DNA of 64,000 nt from contig JAOWCC010001501.1 of assembly GCA_030867875.1 (NCBI GenBank), positions 20,737,524 to 20,801,523 of the forward strand, read 5' to 3'. The notes beneath the pieces were generated by a model that was not told the DNA's origin, ran no database searches, and saw only the letters and a program-made list of their open reading frames with translations. The first letter of the stretch is position 1. Each line of letters starts with the position of its first letter. This DNA comes from Actinernus sp. WN-2022. Its lineage: Eukaryota > Cnidaria > Anthozoa > Actiniaria > Actinernidae. This document shows positions 12,201-22,800 of this stretch, in pieces. Both the position numbers and the translations under genes were made by a program.

Positions 12201-15069
12201 TCATTCGAGCCGCATCTTTGTGTTTCTAGGTCATTTGGTACTCGCAACAGAATAGTTCTGAAGGTGAAATTCGTTGTTTGGAAGCTGAAATTCGTATTGC
12301 TAGTTGAGCACTCGACATGGTTTGGTCTTCGACTTCGGACTATTCAACTCTTGACGGCAATATTTATTGCTGTTGGGATCGAAACGCCGATAGGATTATT
12401 ACATATGTCCAGTATCATAATTCTCATTGTAAGATAATATTCATTTTTGGTATGAAATGAATAAATGTTATTCAATTTGCTGATAAATGAAGCTGTTCGT
12501 TACATCGCGATTGGGATAGTCGCCATATTGGATTATACAATATATGTATAGTAGACAATTGTGTTATGCTTCACCAATTGCTAAACAAAATTATGCGCAG
12601 AAGGGGATGCGCAATGAACTAGGCTGGGAAAAAAAAATCGCCCGGGCCTGTGGTATCGTTCACGGGGTCGCTGTGGCCACAGGGAGCCTATCTGTCTTGT
12701 TGTCAGCCAGTGGTCTGGCAACCTCGCTTTCAGGCCTTGGTATTATCGTCGGACTGCCACTCGGGGCCGTTGGGGGTCTATTCGGTATTAGCCTGCGTTG
12801 CGGCTCTGGAGTATCGGAGCGCAACGAGCGGAGATTAGGGGGATTAGAGCGAGAAAAAAAGAGGGAGGAGGGGGTGGGGAGACATCGGTAGACATCGCAG
12901 GCAACATTTTTTTAAACTACCCCACCCCACTGAGGAGAATTGTTATGCACCTCCGTTCTGCATGAAGTACATGACAACTCTTCTTAGTGGGGAGGGGTAT
13001 TTTCAAAAAGTTTCAGTTGCCATGCCCACGCATCTTGAAAGCGTCGCCTGCGATGTCTACCGCTGATTTTTGGACCGATTAAGCTGCAAATTGTATACCG
13101 ATAGATATATTTTGAATTCGGGATTTATTTTCCAGCCCGTTTTCATGTCGTTTGGCCTGAAACGTGGATGAGAAGTGCTTACACATCTCTGGATTTGTGT
13201 GCCGAAAGCAGAGGCGAAATCGATTTGAATTTCTTGTCGAATTTCGGCGGCGAGTGAGGTCACATCGATGAAAAGCGCCTCAAAGCTGCATACCTTGTGT
13301 ATATTATTTGTCTATGAGGTAGACACGTGGCCAACCGTCAAAACTTCGAGGCCTAATAAACTGCTTTAGAAGTCCCCAAATCACCCCAAAACCACTCACA
13401 AAACTTCATTAAGTATCAATCTTTTACTATTGAAGATTTATTTCGTAGAAATCGGAAAAGAGAATTCACAAGGAGCAATTATATAAACTCTTCCGAGATC
13501 GTTAATGAAACATACCACAGGTACCCAACAGACTAATAAGCGGGAAATATATGTCGAATCTGGGCTACCTGTGCTGTTGCATCAGCCATTTTATTCAGGC
13601 TATGAAAGGCGGGACTTGTAGATTAACAATTACCAATTATGTTTCTACCTCGAAGCCTGTTTACATAGATTAACAATTGACAATTATATTTCTATCCGAC
13701 GTAGATTCGACGATTCTGTTTCTACCCTGTGGCCCCGACGTACAACTTAGTCTAAGTACATCTCGAAAATCTACGTGGGAGACTCGCCAGCACTCGGCGA
13801 GCGATTCTAAAGGCCCCTGGGGAAAGGGGGTGCTTGGAGACTCAGCTGGCCCGGTCGGCGCTCCTAAGGAGGCCCCTGGGAAAGGGGGTGCTGGTGGGCG
13901 CTCCTTAGGAGGCCCCTGGGAAAGTGCGTACGTTTTGTTGTTATCTTGGTACTGGCCAAAATATCGCGGGCTCTGGGAACGAGATTGTGTTGTTGCGTCT
14001 TCCCGGCCGGAAATGAAGGACAAGATGATATGGCGGCTACTTTTGTTTCTGTTGAGTCGGCAGACGAAGCTGGTAGCGCTGAAAAGAAAAGAGCCAAGAG
14101 GCCTGCTAAGAGGAACACTTGGACCTTATTGGGAGAGAAGCAATTCTTGCAGGTGTGCAAGGAATTTGAAACAGAACAGACACTGATATTTACGTTGTTT
14201 TTTCTTTGACAACGCCAAACGTTTTGCCTTCTTGCCAACCCGCGCCATTTTGATACATTTTGACACGACATACTGAATCATGACAACCATACCCGAAAAC
14301 GAGGCATATACCTTACTGGGCGCGAACCATTTATACGAAAACTTTGCGTCTTATGCAAGCCTAGCTCGTATAAAATGGGTCAGTTCGCGTCTTACGTAAG
14401 CCGCGTCTTATTTCTCTCGTATAAATGGCCCTGTTATCATGGCACAAGCGCGCGTATTGGAGATGGCTTACTTATGCTCTCTTGGTCTTAACCATTGTCT
14501 TATCTCGTAGGAAAATATTTTCAAGCAGTCGGGATTCGAACAGGAAATCCAACAAATTAGGACCCACCTGGACACAGGCAACACAAGCAAAATGCGTATC
14601 CTTATTACAAGTAATGTTTGTCTTGATTTGAAATCACTTAATATCCTAGTATGACCGTCTCCTCGTACAGAAGCTCCTTGTTATTCTAAGCTTTTGCTTG
14701 TTAGTCGTTGTATCTGGGTTTGTATACAGTAACGTAAGCAATTAGTCCTTAGTCAAACGTTGCAACTTGGGTATACGAGTAAGGTATTCGTCACTTCCTA
14801 GGCGTGTTATTGGTATAATTCTCTCCGTTAGAGTATGTGTATGGGCGGGATTTTGTGAGATTTAGGCGAGGGGAATGACGATCGCATATTAATCAAGATT
14901 AGGCGGGAAACATAAATTTTGGGTGTCTAGAATTAGCGATCAGCTGTGAACCAATGCCAGGTCTGTTCTTCCTCGTTATCTTCCCCCAACGTGGCCAACT
15001 TTCCCATGCAAGCGCTTGAGTTCTCCTAAAGGGAATCGCGGCTGATAAACAATATTTGCTCTCAAATGT

Positions 15070-15108
<39 letters not shown>

Positions 15109-18100
15109 TAAGTCTGTTTCTGTGTTTGTCTCCAGTAAATTGTACACTAGATGTCATTTATGCACCGATTTTCCTGTCGATAAATCAGAGTTCCTAAGGA
15201 GAGGAATCGCTCATTTAATTAATTCATGAAATGACCATATAAACTAACATAAATTAGCAGTGGTTTTCAAATGTACAAATTTGACAGCATTTGAGCGACG
15301 ATGGTTGTTTAGTGTAGTGGTTGCGACGTTTGCCTTACGAATAGTCGGCAACGGGGTTCGAGTTCCAGAAGATCTCTCAATTTTTTTTTACCTCGCCATT
15401 TTCTTGAGAAGTTTTTCTTGAGAACCCTAGCTCTAGGTGGGTAAGATCTTGTTTACTGACCGGTTAGGGTTTTTTATTTTTCAGGGTAGGATTTTAGTTA
15501 GTTTATATTGTCATTTCATGAATAAATTAAGTGAGCGATTCCTCTCCTTAGGAGCTCGTATAAATCCTGCTCGCCGCCATCTTGGATTTTATGACGTCAC
15601 AGTATTGTCCATATTGTCAGAAAACAATAGCACTTTTGTTGTGTAACAATAGGGACAACACTTTGCCGTCATGAGATCCAAGATGGTGGCGCACTGGAAA
15701 TTCAAATGAGAATATCGGTGTATAAATGACATCTAGTGTATAATTTACTGGAGACAAACACAGCAATGTATTTAGGTATCCATAAGGAACATTGGAGAGC
15801 AAATATTGTTTCTCAGCCAAGGTTCCCTTTAATAATAAGAATCTTGCTTCCTATTTTTTTAAACTGTTTTGACGACAGAGATCACGAAGGGACACACTTT
15901 CGCACTTCATTTATTTCTCATCAACAGTTACAGATTTGAATTCCAATCGAGGTCGAGGTAACAAAAAAGTAATCTAGCTATGCATGGTCACATACAGAAC
16001 CGCTATTAGCAGAATGGCTGTTCTCCTTATGGTATCAAAGTGAAGCAGGCAGTCCATGATAATATTGCAGTTGATCACCTGGGAAGAACGTTTTGATGGG
16101 ACACCCAATTCGGCCATCCCTTCATGTAGGACGACACGAATTGCTATCAAATTGTATTCTATTGTATTGTATTGTATTGTATTGTGTTGCGTTCTATTGT
16201 TGCATTGAATTGTATTGTGTTGTATTCTATTGTATTTTTGGTAAAAAATCGTGTCGTCCTACATAAAGGGATTGCCCCGAATTCTCTTAACTGACACTAC
16301 AAGATATTTTCCGAATAGCAGTAAGGAGAATTTGAATGTTACTTTTGGTACTGAAAGGGTAAAAGGCTCTGGTTCTGGTTCTGGTTCTGGTTTATTAACT
16401 AACAAAGCGGCACATCCGCATCACGTTAGTATAACAGAATATTTAATTACAATGTATATAATATCAATACTAATATAAAACTTGACAAAAATATTAAATA
16501 AATTATACCAACGGCAAATTTTTTTTTATAAATTAACTAAGTTAAAATACTAATAATAATAAATTAAACACTAATGATCAAGGACTGACTATTCATACCA
16601 CACTTATGTGCCTTACAGTTACAATGTGGTCTATTAAGTGAATTTGGGTGACAACCTCTTGTAAATCTATTCATACCACACTCATGTGCCTTACAGTTAC
16701 AATGTGGTCTATTAAGTGAATTTGGGTGACAACCTCTTGTAAATCTATTCATACCACACTCATGTGCCTTACAGTTACAATGTGGTCTATTAAGTGAATT
16801 TGGGTGACAACCTCTTGTAAATCTATTCATACCACACTCATGTGCCTTACAGTTACAATGTGGTCTATTAAGTGAATTTGGGTGACAACCTCTTGTAAAT
16901 CTATTCATACCACACTCATGTGCCTTACAGTTACAATGTGGTCTATTAAGTGAATTTGGGTGACAACCTCTTGTAAATCTATTCATACCACACTCATGTG
17001 CCTTACAGTTACAATGTGGTCTATTAAGTGAATTTGGGTGACAACCTCTTGTAAATCTATTCATACCACACTCATGTGCCTTACAGTTACAATGTGGTCT
17101 ATTAAGTGAATTTGGGTGACAACCTCTTGTAAATCTATTCATACCACACTCATGTGCCTTACAGTTACAATGTGGTCTATTAAGTGAATTTGGGTGACAA
17201 CCTCTTGTAAATCTATTCATACCACACTCATGTGCCTTACAGTTACAATGTGGTCTATTAAGTGAATTTGGGTGACAACCTCTTGTAAATCTATTCATAC
17301 CACACTCATGTGCCTTACAGTTACAATGTGGTCTATTAAGTGAATTTGGGTGACAACCTCTTGTAAATCTATTCATACCACACTCATGTGCCTTACAGTT
17401 ACAATGTGGTCTATTAAGTGAATTTGGGTGACAACCTCTTGTAAATCTATTCATACCACACTCATGTGCCTTACAGTTACAATGTGGTCTATTAAGTGAA
17501 TTTGGGTGACAACCTCTTGTAAATCTATTCATACCACACTCATGTGCCTTACAGTTACAATGTGGTCTATTAAGTGAATTTGGGTGACAACCTCTTGTAA
17601 ATCTATTCATACCACACTCATGTGCCTTACAGTTACAATGTGGTCTATTAAGTGAATTTGGGTGACAACCTCTTGTAAATCTATTCATACCACACTCATG
17701 TGCCTTACAGTTACAATGTGGTCTATTAAGTGAATTTGGGTGACAACCTCTTGTAAATCTATTCATACCACACTCATGTGCCTTACAGTTACAATGTGGT
17801 CTATTAAGTGAATTTGGGTGACAACCTCTTGTAAATCTATTCATACCACACTCATGTGCCTTACAGTTACAATGTGGTCTATTAAGTGAATTTGGGTGAC
17901 AACCTCTTGTAAATCTATTCATACCACACTCATGTGCCTTACAGTTACAATGTGGTCTATTAAGTGAATTTGGGTGACAACCTCTTGTAAATCTATTCAT
18001 ACCACACTCATGTGCCTTACAGTTACAATGTGGTCTATTAAGTGAATTTGGGTGACAACCTCTTGTAAATCTATTCATACCACACTCATGTGCCTTACAG

Positions 18101-19853
18101 TTACAATGTGGTCTATTAAGTGAATTTGGGTGACAACCTCTTGTAAATCTATTCATACCACACTCATGTGCCTTACAGTTACAATGTGGTCTATTAAGTG
18201 AATTTGGGTGACAACCTCTTGTAAATCTATTCATAGCCGATATATATTGATCTTTGTCAAGATCGATGGTGCCATAATAGATACGATGAAACATACTGAG
18301 ACGAGCTAATTTACTATGACTTATAACCGTAGGCCACTTAGCTCTTGTAACATATGAGTTACATATGAGGTTTGTCCCTAGTCTTTTAGTTCTTTTGTTT
18401 GTTCTTATTGACCTTGACTGTTACCAGCTGGTAGTATTCACTCGATAGCCGAGGCGTTATTGATCTTCCTAGAAGCTCTTCCAGTTCCCGTCATACCGTT
18501 CGGCTTCTACAATAAGGCCTTAGAATGCTGCAATAATTATATTCTGTGTAAACAGGTAAGTACATGATTCAATATCATAACTACATATACAGAATTAAGG
18601 CCCGCTTACACGACAAGCGTTCTGGGCACGGCACTCCAAACAGGCGGACCGATTTTTTCGCGAAACATTTCACGTAGAGTGATTGCCTCTTTTAGTTTCG
18701 GCGGGAAACTGGGGAGATCAGACGCGTGCGGCCCATCAGCAGCGCATGCGCGTTCACAAGGTCTCAGAACCTCTAGATTTTCGGGTATGCGTACCAAGAA
18801 CATTTCCATTTATACGACAAAAATTAGGGGTGTCGTGCCGAAAAATATTTCTCACGCGTACCAAAATGTCTAAAATCCTTGTCGTCAACAAGGCTTGATA
18901 TTGCCTTGTTACACTTCAGGCCATCGAGGCGTACGGTGCATTCAAATTCTTCCTCCTGTTCGCAAACGTTTGTGTGTTCGTACGTGGAGGAGTGCAGAAT
19001 CGTTCATACTCTAACACACTAATCTTGTACCCAGGGGTCTTTACGCGCCTAATCTAAGATGGCGCCGTCTTGATAACAACCACAGAGGCTGATTAAAGCC
19101 AGGACCCGGCTAATTCACAGATCGAATTGGAATTTAGCGTGTTGGGTTTTGTGGAGTGAGGAAAACCGGAGAACCCGGAGAAAAACCCTCGGAGCAAGGG
19201 CGAGATACCAACAAATTCAACTCACATATGGCGCCGGGTCCGGGAATTGAACTTGGGTCACAGAGTTGAGAGGCGAAGGGCTTAATCACTGCGCTATCCC
19301 GACTCGGAATAATACATTTTGCGTACCGACACAGCCTCGCATTGAAGGGTTTCAGGACGAGTTTGTGTTTGTCCCACAAGCCGTAGACTTTAACCCGAGA
19401 ACAGTTAAAATCAATGACAAACATGGCTGAGTTCGGTGATAGCTTCGTAACAGTCCAAATGATTTATCGATTTCCTACCGTTTGCTGAACTGCTTAAATC
19501 TTTGCGAAGAAATTCATCATCTTCAGAAGGGTTGAGTAATGCAGGAAGGTTCCAATGACTGTGGCTTATTAGATTAATTCACCGTTTCTTTATTATGCTA
19601 CTTCTCTCCTCTTCCTATCTTACAGCAAATTGTAGTCGTATCTTGACATGTTTTGGTGCACGACTTTCCGTTTAGGTGAACAAACTAAAGTAAAGTAAAG
19701 TAAAGTAAAGCAACTTTATTTAACGTCGGTAACTCGTGACAGTCTGATGAGACTGATAAACTTGAGGCCGACGGGAGTCCTACGATTTTACGTCCTTATC
19801 CGAGAAGACGTGATGGTCTAACCATTTGCAGTTGTTTCACAAAGGCAGCACCA

Positions 19854-19891
<38 letters not shown>

Positions 19892-22800
19892 CCGGGGTTT
19901 GAACCCGCGACCTCCCGCTCAACAGACCGGAGCTTAACCACTGAGCTAATCGAAAGCTAAGTTGGCCCACGATTTCTACCTAATTTGGTCTTGTTATAAT
20001 AACAAGTTGAGCGAGTGAGTTGTCCAACTTGGGGGAGGTTTTGCCTTGGTTCCGTTGCTAAAGTGTGGTCTTGACCAACTGGATGAAGTTCTCACTAAAA
20101 CATGTCCAAACAAAATATTCCACTAATCAGCGATCTCATTCTGTGGTGTTAAACAAAAAGACGCTTCAGTCATTTATGAATTAGATTAAACGATATTCCA
20201 CGGACTTTTACAACTGGCCATGTTAATTTCAAAGCTCTTTTAGACTAGCTAGTTTATGTCTATAGGATCGCTTTGGTGTCAGACACTGGTTAAGTTTCTC
20301 CGGAAGTCCAAAATCACAACAAATGCACAACTATGCCTAATAATATTCAAAACAATCTAAAATATATTTGGTAACGTAAGTAACACGATTACGAATTTAG
20401 TGCTATCCTAGGGCAGGAGCGTCCATCTCCCATACTAAGTCTGAGTCGGCGTATGACCGGATTGAGCTATATTTAGAACAGATCTCGCGGAAGTTCTCAT
20501 GCCTACACTTTGAGAATCCAATCAAACCATTTTCAGTACAATGCAGTGTTAGTAAATCACCTCAAAGAACCACAAATCATTCTCAATCTCGATAATGGCG
20601 GAAAGTGTGTGCTACTTATCTGCCCTCGAACCCAGACCATTCTCACTTCTGATGTTTAGTGAGCATGCGCAGTAAGAAATGAAAAGGGCCTGGGGCCGAA
20701 AACGACATCTAATCCAGAATTTCTTCATTGCTTTACCCTCCGTGAAGATTGTAAAAAGAACACTTTGCGAGAAACCGGAATATTAAATCCCCCATACCGG
20801 GTAATAAAGAAACCAGGATTAAACCCCCCATACCAGGTAATATGGCCATTTCTCACGTCTGTTTATTTTGTCGAGAATCGGTACTCTCGATGAAGTCCTC
20901 TTGTAATCTTGGTTCTTGGTGTTTTCAGCTGATTTACCAACTGCCAGAGTGTCACCGCAACGCCTTCACCTACCTGACGGCATTTCTCAGAGAACTGCTT
21001 CTCTCCTCTGCTGAGAACAAGCTGGACGCTAAAACGTTAGGTAAGAGATATAGAGAATATGACATTCGCTATTATCGCACTTCGGCCATCTTGGATTGAA
21101 AGCGAGGCTTCCGGGTTGTCGGTTACGTAGCGCTTACTATTTGCTCTGTTGTTGGTCGCGAGTTTGGATGAAAAAGCTACTTCATCTCCACTTCTGTAAT
21201 TCCAATTGTACAAATAATAGCCAGAAAAGAAGATCTAGGGATTCTTTTCACATATTTGATTCCAATAAACAGCTCAGAGAGGATGGAGTTTGAAAATACG
21301 CGGAGATGTCGACCCACACTTCAGACTTCGATAAATATCCAGAGGTAGAGTGAGGGAAAAAAACAAACTAAGGGGCCGACCATTTGACTTTTGAGGGGGG
21401 GGGGGGGGGGGGGGGGGGGGTGGGTGTTCTTGTCTGTGCTCGATTTTTTTTTCTTTAGCAGTGTTGTTGCACGAATTTTTTTTTGCGAAAAAAGCGGAGC
21501 CAGAACACAGCTTTTCCGCTTGCAGGATATTTTTTTTCGCCACCGTTGGCTTGCAGGATATTTTTTTTCAAAAACACCCACCCCCCCCCCCTCAAAAGTC
21601 AAATGGTCGGCCCCTAATACTTCTTCGGTTAAAGTGTCACAGGTTCCCTCAGACTCACAGTTAGCACCGGTCTCTACAGGTAAAATAAGAAGAGAGAAAC
21701 CTCACCTAGCAGGGAGAATGGAACATGTTAAGTTATTGTTCTCAATAAATATATATACACGTGCACCAGCCACCCTCTATTATTATATTTTGATAATTTT
21801 TAATGCACATGGGACTATTTTCACGTTGATCGTTATTTTTCATTTTACGAATAAGACTTGTGTACTTTGCACACCACTAATAATAAATTGGCACTAATTT
21901 TGAAAGTGTCATGACCATCATATTAAAGTTTTAATGTGTGAATAATAATTTTTATGTAAAATATATTATATATCATATGTATTTGTACTGAATCAAAGGG
22001 AAATATTTTGGGAGGTTTTATTAGAATGGTCATGGGTGTTATGCAATGATATTTATCACTGTCAAATTTCTGGTATGAAATGAAGGTTTATTTATTAGTT
22101 AATCTGGGATTTTCATGTGTGATTTTCTTAGTAATACCACGATCACCTCAGCTTTCTTTGTTTGTTCAGGGACATTTAACTCTAAATTCCCTCATCAGCA
22201 TGGTTACTTGTTCTAATTTTCTCACGTTGGCATGCCAGAATGAAAATTAGAAGGGCATGCATGCTGATGAGGGTTATGGCAGGTCATTATAAAAATTAGC
22301 CCCTAGCAGAGTGCATGAATGCCTGTCAACCCTGTACCCTACCTATTTTATGGCTCAAGAAAGGTCTTCTCTTCATTTGTCAAACCCGCTTCTTCCATAC
22401 ATGTGAGATAATTATACTTAAAACCACAAACATGACATGATTAAACTCTGTGTGCTCCTGGAATATTTAGTCAGCCACATATTACATTTTATTTTTACAT
22501 TTTATTTGACATTTTATTTATTCTTCACAAAATCAACACACTTGCAGGGTCCAGTTCAACCAATGGTGCTCAATCAAGCATAACAAAACGTTAAAAAAAC
22601 TCCACTATGGTAACTTTAGTTTAGGCAGAGAAAAACTAAAGTCCTCTGAAATTAGTTTCATTAGTCAGTGATAACAGTATTACAAAGTAATAGCATGAAA
22701 TTAGCTAGTGATTAAATTTCCCCTTGACCTTTGGGAGGATTTATGCAAATTCTCCCTAATCCCCCTCAGCCATAAATCCTCCCTCGGATCTCGGGGGAAA

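Larger units (their letters stand above)
3445..13926. mobile_element. Degraded Polinton/adintovirus-like element (dsDNA virus-like)
   Basis: A block about 10.5 kb long, including a 2.4-kb nested transposon, inserted in the intron between exons 2615-2705 and 14511-14595. Both ends carry inverted arrays of a 40-bp unit. Contents in order are a Cys-rich gene and a protein-primed family-B DNA polymerase (plus), a possible capsid gene (minus), a membrane/coiled-coil gene (plus), a long unassigned gene (minus), then a beta-rich gene and a glycine-rich membrane gene (plus). Every gene has stops or frameshifts, so this is a fossil. I see no integrase, packaging ATPase or protease, although these are expected in full Polintons. 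The class is inferred from the polymerase and gene style; exact ends and target duplication are not resolved. Confidence 0.65.

Noticed and set aside
3445..13926. Clear 6-bp target duplication for the virus-like element
   Set aside because: The flanks next to the terminal arrays do not match, and the exact ends cannot be fixed by eye.
16597..18234. Resemblance of the 78-bp array to a CRISPR array
   Set aside because: There are no variable spacers: units are head to tail and identical, and the context is an animal intron.
19883..19952. Possible tRNA gene
   Set aside because: It has A and B boxes, but the stems do not close and a repeat-tailed body follows, so it is a SINE head.
21321..21897. 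Frames rich in proline, glycine or phenylalanine
   Set aside because: Produced by long G, C and T runs in a Harbinger-like MITE.
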